49,603 nucleotides of DNA from Streptomyces antioxidans (GCF_000968685.2 NZ_LAKD02000051.1:1-49603), one strand, 5' to 3'. Shown: positions 1 through 8,778, counted from the first letter of the stretch. The notes: generated from the letters alone by a model not told the origin. Made by a program: numbers and translations.

Positions 1-99
1 TGGCGACGACCCAACTCAAGACCAGCTCACTAGGGGGTGTCCGGCGGGTCCTGGCGCCCGCGGCGGGCAGAGGCGGGCAGGGGAAAGAACCGACGGAAA

Positions 100-142
100 C
101 GGCGGAGCGCGGTGGGTGGGGGATTCCTTCCGCGCCCCGCCG
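100..142. terminator. GC-rich hairpin downstream of the GH18 gene
   Basis: Arms 100-112 and 130-142 pair with a symmetric 2-nt internal loop (5 bp plus 6 bp) around a 17-nt loop. It lies about 46 nt past the stop of the leftward GH18 gene. A weak outer pairing of CGGAAAC (94-100) with GTTTCCG (151-157) may extend it. There is no T-tract, which is usual in Streptomyces. I see no gene in 1-188 apart from this. Confidence 0.45.
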
Positions 143-188
143 TGTGGGGGGTTTCCGTGGGGGGTGGTGATGTGGGGCCCGTCAGGTG

Positions 189-1241
189 TCAGCCGTTGAA
201 GGCGCCGAACGCCTTGGTGAACGCGAGCTCTTCCTGGTCGATCGAGCTGCAGGTCGGCGACGCGGTGTCCTGCGGGCTCGGGCACTGCTTGTCGCGGGTC
301 GCGGACCACATCGACAGCCAGGCCAGCCCCTTGGACTTGGCGAACTCCACCAACTGGGAGGCGTCGTCGACCTTGAATATCTCGTTCTTGACGTCATTGA
401 CGCCGATCATCGGGGTGACCGCGACGGTCTTCCACGCCTCGTCGTCGCTCAGCCCGAGCGCGTCCTTGATCTGGCCCTGGGTCGCGGTGGCGGCGTCGAT
501 GGCGTACTGGCCCATGTCGTCGTCGAAGGACGCGCCGTAGTCCATCGCCATGATGTTGACGGCGGAGACCTTCACGCCGTTCTCCTTGGCGTTGGCGACG
601 AGGTCGACACCGTCCTGGGTGAGGCCGGTCGGGAGCACCGGCAGGGTGAAGGAGACGTCCAGGTCGGAGTGTTCCTGCTGAAGCTTGGCTATCGCCTGGG
701 CGCGGCGGGTGTTGGCCTCCTTGTTCGGGAGCGCGCTGCCCTCGATGTCGAAGTCGACCTTGGTGAGCTCGAGCGCGTCCACGACCTTGCCGTAGGCCGC
801 GGCGAGCTCGTCCGCCGAGGTGCAGGCCAGGCCCAGCTCGGATCCGGAGGCGCCGCCGAAGGAGACCCGGACGTCACCGCCCTTGGCGCGCAACGCCTCG
901 GTCTGCTTGGCCACCTCGTTGTCGCCGACCTCGGTGACGCCGCCCCACTTGGGGGTACAGCCGCCACCGGAGGTGATGAAGGCGAGGTTGAACTCCTTGA
1001 CGCCGGTCTTGTCGGCGGTGCCCACCATGTCGTAGGCAGGGTAGAGCGAGGTGTCGATGTACGGGGCGAAGCCGCCCGCCGCCGCGGCGGGCTTCTCGGA
1101 GGCGGAGGGCTTCTCGGAGACGGTTCCCGCGTTCGCCGCCCCGCTGAGCGCGAACGCCGTGCCGCCGGCCACGAGGGCGGCGGCGGTCGCGCCGATCACC
1201 TTGGTGGTCCGGCTCGCCTTGCGACGGTGCGTACTGCTCAT
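189..1241 (-). CDS. Secreted GH18 chitinase-like glycoside hydrolase
   Basis: A 350-aa secreted protein of glycoside hydrolase family 18, the family that hydrolyses beta-1,4-GlcNAc linkages in chitin and related glycans. Residues 1-39 form a signal peptide: a basic start (HRRKASRTTK), a hydrophobic Ala/Gly/Val core, and a cut near ANA-G. A short Ser/Glu/Lys/Pro linker (40-55) leads to a single TIM-barrel domain. The family motif DxDxE is present as D163-F-D165-I-E167, with E167 the expected acid/base. No carbohydrate-binding module is visible. The start at 1241 is chosen because the upstream extension is not signal-peptide-like and an AGGCAGG-type site precedes it. The gene is monocistronic with a hairpin downstream. 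Several streptomycete homologues of this small subtype have unproven substrate range, so true chitinase activity is inferred. Confidence 0.88.
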   Translation of the reverse strand: MSSTHRRKASRTTKVIGATAAALVAGGTAFALSGAANAGTVSEKPSASEKPAAAAGGFAPYIDTSLYPAYDMVGTADKTGVKEFNLAFITSGGGCTPKWGGVTEVGDNEVAKQTEALRAKGGDVRVSFGGASGSELGLACTSADELAAAYGKVVDALELTKVDFDIEGSALPNKEANTRRAQAIAKLQQEHSDLDVSFTLPVLPTGLTQDGVDLVANAKENGVKVSAVNIMAMDYGASFDDDMGQYAIDAATATQGQIKDALGLSDDEAWKTVAVTPMIGVNDVKNEIFKVDDASQLVEFAKSKGLAWLSMWSATRDKQCPSPQDTASPTCSSIDQEELAFTKAFGAFNG

Positions 1242-1382
1242 CAGGTGCCTGCCTTCGCTGTACGGATGTGGGGGGTGATGGTGCGGGCGACACGCTAGCG
1301 AGGGGAAGTCGGACAAACGGCAGGATCCGTGCACCGGCCACGGATCTTATGGCTGCCTTAAGGAACCCATCGGCGGGGATTA

Positions 1383-1505
1383 AGAGGGCGCGCGGATAGG
1401 TGGGGCGGAGGAGGGAGGCGACGCGGAGCGTCGTCGACCGACGACAACGCCGCCAGGCGCCGCCCATCGCCCCGCGACACCGCCCCACCTATCCGCGCGC
1501 CCTCT
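1383..1505. repeat. 26-bp perfect inverted repeat, 71-nt spacer
   Basis: The arms 1383-1408 and 1480-1505 are perfect reverse complements (GC-rich, each containing GGATAGG/CCTATCC). The right arm contains the stop codon and last codons of the leftward sensor kinase gene. The spacer holds a smaller hairpin (GTCGTC/GACGAC). It could act as a large terminator or RNA-stabilising structure at the 3' end of the two-component operon. Confidence 0.8.
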
Positions 1506-2898
1506 CATGCTCCGCGGGCTCCTTGGGCCGACCGCGGCCCCGGGTCCGCTTCTTACGGCCGCGCCGCCGTTGCCCCGGGTCGGGGGAGCCGGCGCCGTTC
1601 AGCGAGAGCCACATCCGTACCTCGGTGCCGCCCAGCACGGACCGCCCGATCCGCAGATCGCCGCCCGTGGACTCCGCGACCCGGCGCACGATGTCCAGGC
1701 CCAGACCGGTCGAGCCGGGGCCCCCGTCGCCGTGGCCACGGCGGAGCGCCGCGTCGGGGTCGGCGATGCCGGGGCCCGCGTCGGAGACCAGGATGATCAC
1801 GCTGTCCTCGCCGTTGTGGACGTCCACCGCGAGCGCCGTGCCCTCGGGCGTGTGCCGGAAGACGTTGCCGAGCAGGGCGTCCAGCGCGGCGCCGAGTTCG
1901 GGGCGGGCGACCGGCACCCTTACGGTGCGGTCGACCCCGGCCAGTCGCACCGTACGGTCCTCGTCCTCGGCCAGCGCGGACCAGAACTCCATCCGGTCCC
2001 GGATCACCTCGGAGGCGTCACAGCCGGAGGGGGTGGGGGTCTTCTGCTGGCGCGCGGTACGGATGATCTGGTCGACCTCACCCTCCAGCTGGGCGACGGC
2101 GGCGCGGGTGTGGTCGGCCGCCGGTCCCTCGCCCAGCGAGGCGGCGTTGAGGCGCAGCACGGTGAGCGGGGTGCGGAGCCGGTGGGAGAGGTCGGCGGCC
2201 AGCTCGCGCTCACCGGCCAGGAGCTGGACCACCTGGTCGGCCATGGAGTTGAACGCGGCGGCGGCCGCCCGGAGTTCGGCCGGTCCGTCCTCCGGGACGC
2301 GCACCCCGAGCTCGCCCCGGCCCAGCTCGTGGGCGGCCTCGGCGAGCCGTCCCGCGGGGCGCACCAGCCGGGTGCCGAGCCGGTCCGCGATGGCCACCGC
2401 GCCCACGATCAGCGCCAGGCCGACGCCCGCGAGCACCAGCCAGGACGTGGTCACCCCGCTGGTGACCACGCCGCGCGGGACGTACACCTCCACGACCGCG
2501 ACCTGACCGCCGCTCAGCGCGGTCGGCTGGAGCAGTGCGTAACCCCCGGGGGTGTCGGAGACCGAGGCGCGGCCGAGCCGCCGCGCGGTGGCCAGCTCAC
2601 CCTTGGGCGCACGGCTCTTGCCCAGGTCGTAGCCGCTCCCCCGGTCCCCCGGCTCATCGGGGACGTGCACCGCCATCCGGCCGTCCCCGCCCGCCTGGGT
2701 GCTGGCGACCGCGCGCTGGAGCCGCGGCCGCTCGGTGGTGATGGCGAGCGCCGGGCCGATGGTGGCGGCCTGCCGCTCGGCGTCGGCGAACGCCCGGTCC
2801 CTGGCCAGCTCCTTGACGACGAGTCCGAGCGGTACGGCGAAGGCGACCACGACCATCGCCGTGACCGCCAGACAGACCTTGACCAGGGCCCATCTCAC
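1489..2898 (-). CDS. Two-component sensor histidine kinase (HAMP, HisKA, HATPase)
   Basis: A 469-aa inner-membrane kinase. TM1 is at about residues 7-29, followed by an extracytoplasmic sensor of about 120 residues and TM2 at about 150-172. A HAMP segment follows (173-225), then HisKA with the phospho-acceptor H239 in DLSHRLRTPLT. The HATPase domain has an N box (GNVFRHTPEG), a G1 box (DAGPGI) and a G2 box (GSTGLGL). The GTG start overlaps the TGA stop of the upstream response regulator (GTGA), so the two are translationally coupled. The ligand is unknown. The sensor region has no recognisable fold by eye. The last codons lie in a 26-bp inverted repeat. Confidence 0.93.
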   Translation of the reverse strand: MRWALVKVCLAVTAMVVVAFAVPLGLVVKELARDRAFADAERQAATIGPALAITTERPRLQRAVASTQAGGDGRMAVHVPDEPGDRGSGYDLGKSRAPKGELATARRLGRASVSDTPGGYALLQPTALSGGQVAVVEVYVPRGVVTSGVTTSWLVLAGVGLALIVGAVAIADRLGTRLVRPAGRLAEAAHELGRGELGVRVPEDGPAELRAAAAAFNSMADQVVQLLAGERELAADLSHRLRTPLTVLRLNAASLGEGPAADHTRAAVAQLEGEVDQIIRTARQQKTPTPSGCDASEVIRDRMEFWSALAEDEDRTVRLAGVDRTVRVPVARPELGAALDALLGNVFRHTPEGTALAVDVHNGEDSVIILVSDAGPGIADPDAALRRGHGDGGPGSTGLGLDIVRRVAESTGGDLRIGRSVLGGTEVRMWLSLNGAGSPDPGQRRRGRKKRTRGRGRPKEPAEHERARG

Positions 2899-3608
2899 GC
2901 GCGCTCCACCGGGGGCTCCAGCTTGACGCCGACCCCGCGCAGCGTATGGAGATAGCGCGGCCGGGCTGCCGTCTCGCCCAGCTTGCGGCGCAGCCAGGAC
3001 AGATGGACATCTATGGTCTGGTCGTCCCCGTACGCCTGCCGCCAGACCTCGGCGAGGAGTTCCCGGCGCGGCACCACGACGCCCGGCCGCCCGGCGAGAT
3101 AGGCCAGCAGGTCGAACTCCCGCCGGGTCAGATCGAGCGTCATCCCGTCCAACTGGGCCTGGCGGCGCAGCGGATCGACGGCCAGCCCGCCGACCCGGAG
3201 CACCGCCGGGGGCGCCGCCGCGCCGCCCGGCTCCCCCGCCCCACCCCCGCGGACGCGGCGCAGTACGGCGGTCATCCGGGCGGAGAGATGGGCCACGGAG
3301 AACGGTTTGACCAGGTAGTCATCGGCGCCGTCGTTGAGCAGCCGGACGATCTCGGCCTCGTCGTCACGGGCGGTGGCCACGATGACCGGCACATCGGTGA
3401 TGCCGCGCAGCATCTTGAGCACCTCCGCCCCGTCCAGATCGGGCAGTCCGAGGTCCAGGATGACGACGTCGAATCCGATCTGCGCCACCTCGCGCAACGC
3501 CTCCAGAGCGGTGCCGACACTGCGCACGGTGTGGGACGCCTCGGTCAACTGCCGTATGAGGGCTGAGCGCACGAACTGGTCGTCCTCGACCACGAGCACA
3601 CTTGCCAT
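2895..3608 (-). CDS. OmpR/PhoB-family response regulator
   Basis: A 237-aa DNA-binding response regulator. The receiver domain (1-120) has the acidic pair E8/D9-D10, phospho-acceptor D52 in VILDLGLPDLDG, and the conserved LVKPF lysine near 101. A Gly/Ala/Pro-rich linker joins it to a winged-helix C-terminal domain (about 140-233) with the typical LTRREFDLLAYLAGRPG and VDVHLSWLRRKLGE blocks. The start at 3608 (MASVLVVEDD) is fixed by the receiver fold; the upstream extension is noncoding. It is the first gene of the kinase operon and is divergent from the small membrane protein gene that starts 33 bp away, a plausible target. Confidence 0.93.
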   Translation of the reverse strand: MASVLVVEDDQFVRSALIRQLTEASHTVRSVGTALEALREVAQIGFDVVILDLGLPDLDGAEVLKMLRGITDVPVIVATARDDEAEIVRLLNDGADDYLVKPFSVAHLSARMTAVLRRVRGGGAGEPGGAAAPPAVLRVGGLAVDPLRRQAQLDGMTLDLTRREFDLLAYLAGRPGVVVPRRELLAEVWRQAYGDDQTIDVHLSWLRRKLGETAARPRYLHTLRGVGVKLEPPVERA

Positions 3609-3641
3609 GAGCGGCACCGTACGCCATTCGGGTGAGGCAAG

Positions 3642-4235
3642 ATGAGGAAGATGCAAAGAGGTCTGGTCCAATGTCTGGCCTGGGTGCTGGCGACCGGCGC
3701 CGCGGTCACGCTGTCGTGGTACGGCGTGCGGACGGTGCTGACCGGGACGGCCTACGATCCGCCGCGCGCGCTGCCCATCACGGACGGCTCCGGGTCGGCG
3801 AACGGGGCCTGGTCCTCCTCCACGCATCGGCCCAAGCCGCCCTCGTCCTCGGCCACTTCACCGTCCCCACCGCCCTCGCCGTCTTCGCCATCGCCTCCTG
3901 GGGCGGACGCGGGGTCCGGCGGCGGCAAGGACAAGGGGTCCGATGCGGCCGGGCGCACCCGCAAGCCGACGCAGCCGCCGTCCCGGCGGGATTCGCCGAG
4001 GCCGGAGGAGAGCGGGGAGGTCCGCAGCTATCCGGCCAAGGGCGGCCGGGCGGTCTTCGACATCCGGGCGGCGTCGGCGGATCTGGTCTCGGCGACCCCG
4101 GACGGCGGCTGGCAGATGCAGGTGTGGAAGCAGAGCGAGTGGATCCGGGTGGACTTCGTCTCCGGCGCCGACACCACGACGATCTTCTGCACCTGGCACG
4201 ACGGCCCACCCCAGGTCCGCATCGACGAACACTAG
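3642..4235 (+). CDS. Membrane-anchored, Ser/Pro-rich extracytoplasmic protein of unknown function
   Basis: A 197-aa protein with one N-terminal hydrophobic segment (about residues 8-31, LVQCLAWVLATGAAVTLSWYG) that is a signal anchor or signal peptide. A disordered Ser/Pro/Lys stretch (about 55-125) would span the wall, and a compact C-terminal domain (about 126-197) contains GRAVFDIRAASADLVSATP and a short Trp/Cys-containing end. I do not recognise the C-terminal family. It is transcribed divergently from the adjacent response regulator with about 33 bp between starts, so it may be controlled by, or feed the signal of, that two-component system. ATG 3642 is preceded by GGTGAGG; ATG 3651 is an alternative. 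Confidence 0.75.
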   Translation: MRKMQRGLVQCLAWVLATGAAVTLSWYGVRTVLTGTAYDPPRALPITDGSGSANGAWSSSTHRPKPPSSSATSPSPPPSPSSPSPPGADAGSGGGKDKGSDAAGRTRKPTQPPSRRDSPRPEESGEVRSYPAKGGRAVFDIRAASADLVSATPDGGWQMQVWKQSEWIRVDFVSGADTTTIFCTWHDGPPQVRIDEH

Positions 4236-4574
4236 GGATTTCCCCGGGAGCCCCCCCACCCCCGCCGCACCACCTCGCCCTGCGGCCCCGCCGCACGGCG
4301 GCCCGCCGCGTGGTGGGATCCCGCCGCATGATCCGGCTCGCCCCAGCCCCCGGGCACCGACCCCGCCCGCATGATGGGACTTCACCGCCCGGTCCGACCC
4401 CGGCGCGTGGTCCGGCCCCGCCCCGCCCCGTCCGCGTCTGCCCCGACCGCGTCGTGAGGGTCTGCCGGTTGGTTCGGGCCCTCTCCGTGGCAGCTTCGCC
4501 CCGGGCTCGGGGTCCAGGGGCGGAGCCCCTGGTTACGGGAAGGGGCGGGGAGGGGAAAGTCACCGCCGGGGCGG
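4236..4574. other. Intergenic region, no gene seen
   Basis: This 339-bp stretch lies between convergent genes. It is C/G-rich, with repeated CCGC/CCCG runs and no convincing codon pattern in any frame. A hairpin at 4514-4532 is the only structured element I can support. Confidence 0.6.
4514..4532. terminator. Hairpin between convergent genes
   Basis: CCAGGGGC (4514-4521), loop GGA, GCCCCTGG (4525-4532): an 8-bp perfect stem about 43 nt beyond the stop of the leftward spermidine-synthase-like gene. It probably serves as a terminator. Confidence 0.5.
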
Positions 4575-5465
4575 TCACGTGAAGACGGCGGGCGGCGGGG
4601 CCGGAGAGGGGGCGGCCGTCGCATCGGTGACCGGGGCCGCGCCACCCGTGAAGTCCGCGAGCGCACGCCCGTGTTCGACCCGGGCCGGATGCGGATCGCC
4701 CGCGACACGGCGCGTGAGCTCGGCCAGCGGCAGCTCACGGTCGGCGGCCAGCAGCACGGCGTTGCCAAAGCGGCGACCGCGCAGCAGGGCGGGGTCCGCC
4801 GTGAGACACACCTCGGCGAACGCGGCCCGCGCGGTGGCGATCTGGGCCTTCAGATGGGCCAGCGGCGGACCGTCGGCGAGATTCGCGGCGTACCACCCGT
4901 CCGGGCGCAGGGCGCGCCGCACCTCGGCGAGGAACTCCGCGCTGGTGAGATGGGCGGGCGTGCGCGCCCCACCGAAGACATCCGCGATGATCAGATCCGC
5001 CCAGCCGTCGGGCACCTTGGCGAGCCCGGCCCGGGCATCCGCACCGCGCACCCGTATCCGGTCACCGGGGTCCAGCGGCAGCTCACGCCGGACGAACTGG
5101 ACGAGCGGGGCGTCGATCTCGATGATCTGCTGGGTGGAGCGGGGGCGGGTGGCCGCTATATAGCGGGCGAGGGTGAAGGCGCCGCCGCCCAGATGGACCG
5201 CGTGCAGCGGGCGGCCGGGAGGGGCGGCGAGATCGGCGGCATGGCCGAACCTGCGCTGGTACTCGAAGTCGAGATGGGCCGGGTCGTCGAGGTCCACATG
5301 CGACTGTGGCTTGCCGTCGAGCAGCAGCGTCCAACCGCGCGGCCGGTCCCGGTCCGGCACGAGCTCGGCGAGCCCCCCGTCGACGGATGCGGTGACCGGC
5401 TCGGGGCTGCGTCCCCGCGCCGCTCCGCGCCCGCGCGCGGCTCGCTTGTTCGTGCCTTTCGCCAT
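4575..5465 (-). CDS. Spermidine synthase-like / class I SAM-dependent protein
   Basis: A 296-aa cytosolic protein of the spermidine synthase/SpeE superfamily. A basic, disordered N-terminus (about 1-25, KRAARGRGAARGR) precedes a small beta domain and a Rossmann fold. The glycine-rich loop is HLGGGAFTLARYIAA (about 93-107), and the acidic end of beta-2 is QIIEID. An ADARAGL segment and IIADVFGG follow, at the position of the catalytic DxF region. In polyamine synthases the nucleophile-activating Asp lies in a D-x-x-D context; here DVFGG is less canonical, so aminopropyl transfer is not assured. Many actinobacterial members are annotated only by similarity. The start MAKGTNK at 5465 follows the conserved fold. 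Another leftward gene lies about 40 bp upstream. Confidence 0.82.
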   Translation of the reverse strand: MAKGTNKRAARGRGAARGRSPEPVTASVDGGLAELVPDRDRPRGWTLLLDGKPQSHVDLDDPAHLDFEYQRRFGHAADLAAPPGRPLHAVHLGGGAFTLARYIAATRPRSTQQIIEIDAPLVQFVRRELPLDPGDRIRVRGADARAGLAKVPDGWADLIIADVFGGARTPAHLTSAEFLAEVRRALRPDGWYAANLADGPPLAHLKAQIATARAAFAEVCLTADPALLRGRRFGNAVLLAADRELPLAELTRRVAGDPHPARVEHGRALADFTGGAAPVTDATAAPSPAPPPAVFT

Positions 5466-5505
5466 GTGTCCCAGTATGGGGCCGACCACTGACAGTCCCC
5501 GGGGC

Positions 5506-6189
5506 TCACTGGCAGCGGTCGACGGCCTCGATCGTGCGGGCCGCCTCACCGAGCGCGGCCCGGAGCTCGGCGGGGTCGGTGGCGACCGTGTACGCCGCGT
5601 CGGGCGGCACCAGCCAACCGGTGCCGACGCCCGGCGGGGCCTCGATCCCGGCCACACCGGATTCACCGTCTCCGGGGCCAGCGTTTCCGGAGTCACCGCC
5701 TCCAGAGGCGGTGACTCCGGACGGGGCGTCCGCAGAGGCGGAGGTGGCTCCGGATCCACTGGCACCCGACTCGCTGACTCCCGATCCGCTGGCTCCGAAT
5801 GCGCTCGCTCCGAATGCGGAAGCGGAATCTCCGAATGCGGAGCCTCCACTTCGGGAGTCTCCCGCCTCGGCGGAGTCGCCGGTGTCAGTGCCGGTCTCGG
5901 CGCCAGTCCCGGAGCCGATGTTTATCCGGATCCCGCGCCCGGATGTCTGGGTACACGCCGACCCCGGCAGGTCCCAGCCGTCCGCCGTACCGGGCGGGAC
6001 CAGGAAGCCGAGGGTGTCGCAGGCGTTGTCATGCAGGACGGGGCCGAGGCCGTCGCACGCACGACGCAGGATGTCCACCGCCTCCAGCCCCTGGCGGGCT
6101 GGCACGGTGACGAGATCGCAGTCCTGGCGCTGGGGGTGCTGGCCAGTCGTCCGTGAGCGGCTGGTATCCACTCCGGCCTCCCTCTTCAT
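5506..6189 (-). CDS. Conserved actinobacterial protein with Ser/Gly/Ala repeat insert
   Basis: A 227-aa protein. The N-terminal block (about 20-85: DLVTVPARQGLEAVDILRR, GFLVPPGTADGWDLPGS) and the C-terminal block (about 185-227: GTGWLVPPDAAYTV and an amphipathic helix) resemble the small Prim-Pol-like/streptomycete hypothetical proteins paired with TPR regulators. Between them lies an insert of roughly 90 residues made only of Gly, Ser, Ala, Asp, Glu, Phe and Val (repeats of SAFGAS and SGSG), which looks like expanded low-complexity DNA. No enzymatic motif is visible. It is divergent from the regulator starting at 6376, a pairing that suggests a shared pathway. No strong ribosome site is seen at 6189, so the start is tentative. 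Confidence 0.65.
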   Translation of the reverse strand: MKREAGVDTSRSRTTGQHPQRQDCDLVTVPARQGLEAVDILRRACDGLGPVLHDNACDTLGFLVPPGTADGWDLPGSACTQTSGRGIRINIGSGTGAETGTDTGDSAEAGDSRSGGSAFGDSASAFGASAFGASGSGVSESGASGSGATSASADAPSGVTASGGGDSGNAGPGDGESGVAGIEAPPGVGTGWLVPPDAAYTVATDPAELRAALGEAARTIEAVDRCQ

Positions 6190-6375
6190 CGGGTAGCACC
6201 TGGTTCAACGCGCGGCGGTGTCAACGGCTACGGCCGAATGCCGCCGTAAAGGATGGCAGTTCATGGCAGATCATGGGCGAGATATCACCTTTGCCGGAAA
6301 TCTCCGAGTGTCGTGGATTTCACAGCCGGTACGGTTCTCCCCCGCCCACCTGGCATCACCAAGGGAGAGGCTCAG

Positions 6376-7806
6376 ATGATGCCGCTTCCAGAGCCGCCGC
6401 CACCCCGGCCGAACACCGCGTTCCGCCGACTGCGCGGACAGCTCTCGCCCGCCGAGTTCGCGGCGTCCGTGCGCCGCGCCGCCCGTGAGATCGGCGAGCA
6501 GGTCTCCTGCGACGCCCGCTATATCGGCCGCGTCGAGTCGGGAGCGATCCGCTGCCCCAACTACGCGTACGAGCGGGTCTTCCGCCATATGTTCCCCGAC
6601 CGCGCCCTTACGGATCTCGGCTTCGCCTCCCGTGAATCGGTGCGCGGCCACCAGGCGCGCGGCCCCGCGGGCCCTCCCGTCCCCGTGCCCGTGCCCGGCC
6701 CGCGCCCCGGGCCCCGCGAGCCCCAGGACAGGGGCTCCGTCGACGTCTTCGAGGAGAGCGAACTGCTGCGCCGCTCATTCATGGCCGGTGGGGCGGCGGC
6801 CGCCGCCGTGGCCGCCGCGCCCCGGGCCGGGACGCCGCCCCGGCGGGCGGGTCGGCGGGTGGGCGAGGCCGAGGCCGCCGCCGTGGAAGAGGCCGTACGG
6901 CGGATCCGGGTGCTGGACGACCGGCACGGCGCCGACCCCCTCTACGCCCACACCGCCAAACCGCTGAGCGCCGCCTACGCGCTGCTCGACGCGGGCGGCT
7001 ACAGCCGCTCGATCGCCGAGCGGCTGTTCGCGGGCGCGGGCGAACTGGCCATCTCCGTGGGCTGGCTGGCCCATGACTCCGGGCGGCTGTCCGACGCGCG
7101 GTCCCACTACGCCGAGGCCCTGGCCACCGCGCGGGTCTCCGGCGACGCCGCCCTGGAGGCGCACGCGTTCTGCAACACCGCGTTCCTCGCCCGCGACGCG
7201 GGCCACCCCCGCGAGGCCGTAAGGGCGGCACAGGCGGCCCAGCGGGTCGCCGAGCGGCTCGCCTCGCCACGGCTGCTCTCGCTGCTCGCGCTGCGCGAGG
7301 CCGGGGGGCTCGCCTGGCTGACCGACCGGGGCGGCTGTGAGCGGGCGCTGCTCCGCGCCGGGACGCTGTTCGGGCGCGGGCCCTGCGACGCCGACCCCGA
7401 GTGGATGAGCTTCTTCGGGGAGGCCGAACTGGAGGGGCTGGAGGCGCAGTGCTGGTCGGCGCTCGGCGACTGGAAGCGCGCCATTGAGCACGCGCGGCGC
7501 GCGGTGGCCCTCCAGAACCCCCACTTCACCCGCAATATCGCGCTGTTCACCACGGAGCTGGCGAGCGATCTGGTGGCGGGCGGCGCGCCGGACGCGGCCG
7601 CCGCCTCTGCCGGGCGGGCGCTCGGCCTGCTGGACCAGGTGAAGTCGTCGCGGATCCGCCGGATGCTCGATGACACGGCCCGGATATTGCGTCCTTACGG
7701 TCGCGATGAGGCGGTCGCGGACTTCCTCGCCCGCTATGAGGCGACCACCGCCCGCCCCGAGCCGACCGGCCGGTTCGAGGCGACCGGCCGCACCAGCCCG
7801 GTCTGA
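6376..7806 (+). CDS. NsdA-like transcriptional regulator (atypical XRE HTH plus TPR)
   Basis: A 476-aa cytosolic regulator. Residues 10-75 form an atypical helix-turn-helix (FRRLRGQLSPAEFAASVRRAARE, YIGRVESGAI). A Pro-rich linker follows, then an odd Arg-Arg/Ala-rich hydrophobic stretch (RRSFMAGGAAAAAVAAAP, about 134-151) seen in many actinobacterial XRE regulators. From about 180 to the end are tetratricopeptide-like helical repeats (ARSHYAEALATARVSGD, AQRVAERLA, WKRAIEHARRAVALQ). This architecture matches NsdA and related Streptomyces regulators that modulate antibiotic production and sporulation; I cannot assign orthology. The start at 6376 is set by AAGGGAGAGG just upstream; an upstream in-frame extension exists but lacks domain content. 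Confidence 0.82.
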   Translation: MMPLPEPPPPRPNTAFRRLRGQLSPAEFAASVRRAAREIGEQVSCDARYIGRVESGAIRCPNYAYERVFRHMFPDRALTDLGFASRESVRGHQARGPAGPPVPVPVPGPRPGPREPQDRGSVDVFEESELLRRSFMAGGAAAAAVAAAPRAGTPPRRAGRRVGEAEAAAVEEAVRRIRVLDDRHGADPLYAHTAKPLSAAYALLDAGGYSRSIAERLFAGAGELAISVGWLAHDSGRLSDARSHYAEALATARVSGDAALEAHAFCNTAFLARDAGHPREAVRAAQAAQRVAERLASPRLLSLLALREAGGLAWLTDRGGCERALLRAGTLFGRGPCDADPEWMSFFGEAELEGLEAQCWSALGDWKRAIEHARRAVALQNPHFTRNIALFTTELASDLVAGGAPDAAAASAGRALGLLDQVKSSRIRRMLDDTARILRPYGRDEAVADFLARYEATTARPEPTGRFEATGRTSPV

Positions 7807-7866
7807 CGCCGGTCGCCGGTTCGGCCCCTCGATCGGGAAATGACCGGTTCAGCCGGGATGGCCCGA

Positions 7867-8460
7867 TCAGTCGAGATGACCGGTGTCGTTCCAGCGCTCG
7901 ATTGCGGGCTCGCCGTACGCCCAGCCGAGCACCGACAGCGACGTGGGATCGAGCCGGATACGAGCGGCGAAGGAGGCGTCATGGCCGAGCCAACGGGCGC
8001 CCAGCGTCCGCAGGACGTGGCCGTGCGCGAAGACCAGCACATCGCGGTCGGCCGAGCGCGCCCACGCCACGACCTCGTCGGCCCGCGCCGCGATCGAGGC
8101 GATCGACTCGCCCTCGGGCACCCCGTCGCGCCAGATGAGCCAGTCCGGCCGGATGGCCTTGATCTCGGCGGGGGTCATCCCCTCGTAGGCGCCGTAGTCC
8201 CACTCCAGGAGCGCGTCCCACTCCCGGGCCCGGTCGCCGAAGCCCGCCAGCGCGCAGGTCTCCTTCGCCCGCGCCAGCGGGCTGGTGCGCACCTCGGCGT
8301 CCGGGAGGCCCGCCCAGGGGCTCTGGTGCAGCCGCTCGCCGAGCAGTTTGGCGCCGCGCCGCCCCTCGTCCAGCAGCGGGATGTCCGTACGGCCGGTGTG
8401 CTTTCCGGCCAGCGACCACCGCGTCTGTCCGTGCCGGGCCAGGAGGATGCGTGGGGCCAT
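7867..8460 (-). CDS. Histidine phosphatase family protein (phosphoglycerate mutase-like)
   Basis: A 197-aa cytosolic enzyme with the RHG signature near its start (LLARHGQTRWS, catalytic H10). The conserved ARAKETCALAGF and EWDYGAYEG blocks follow, and the second catalytic histidine is in FAHGHVLRTLGARWLG. This is the branch-2-like acid phosphatase/mutase fold that uses a phosphohistidine intermediate; the short length fits a broad phosphatase rather than glycolytic mutase. It is convergent with the TPR regulator and divergent from the PAP2 gene. The substrate cannot be inferred. Confidence 0.9.
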   Translation of the reverse strand: MAPRILLARHGQTRWSLAGKHTGRTDIPLLDEGRRGAKLLGERLHQSPWAGLPDAEVRTSPLARAKETCALAGFGDRAREWDALLEWDYGAYEGMTPAEIKAIRPDWLIWRDGVPEGESIASIAARADEVVAWARSADRDVLVFAHGHVLRTLGARWLGHDASFAARIRLDPTSLSVLGWAYGEPAIERWNDTGHLD

Positions 8461-8778
8461 GGGCAGTGCCTTCTTTCACCGGTTTCGCGCCGCCGCGCCG
8501 CCGTGCGCCATTACACGTCGCCGCCTGCGGTTTCATGCACATCACGGGACCGGCACATGGCCGATCGCCATCCCTCCATCATCGCCCACGTGATCGGCGG
8601 GCAACCTGTGGGGCGCTCCTGGCGTCTTCCAGGCTGCGTGCGAGTCCACCAGGGGTCCGACCGGGACTCCGACAGTGGACGCACTCGCGGATGGGGGTGG
8701 TGCGTAGGTCGCCTCGCCTACACCGTACGGTTGACCGCGCGCCTTTTTCTGGCCGTCTGAACTTTGGAGAGCGTCCGA
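8461..8778. other. Divergent intergenic region
   Basis: This 318-bp stretch lies between the leftward histidine phosphatase and the rightward PAP2 gene and presumably holds both promoters. I see no ORF with streptomycete codon bias and no clear repeat. GGAGAG at 8766-8771 is the ribosome site that sets the PAP2 start at 8779. Confidence 0.5.

Noticed and set aside
186..1298. 370-codon plus-strand frame opposite the GH18 gene
   Set aside because: Shadow of the real minus-strand gene, which has a signal peptide and the DxDxE motif.
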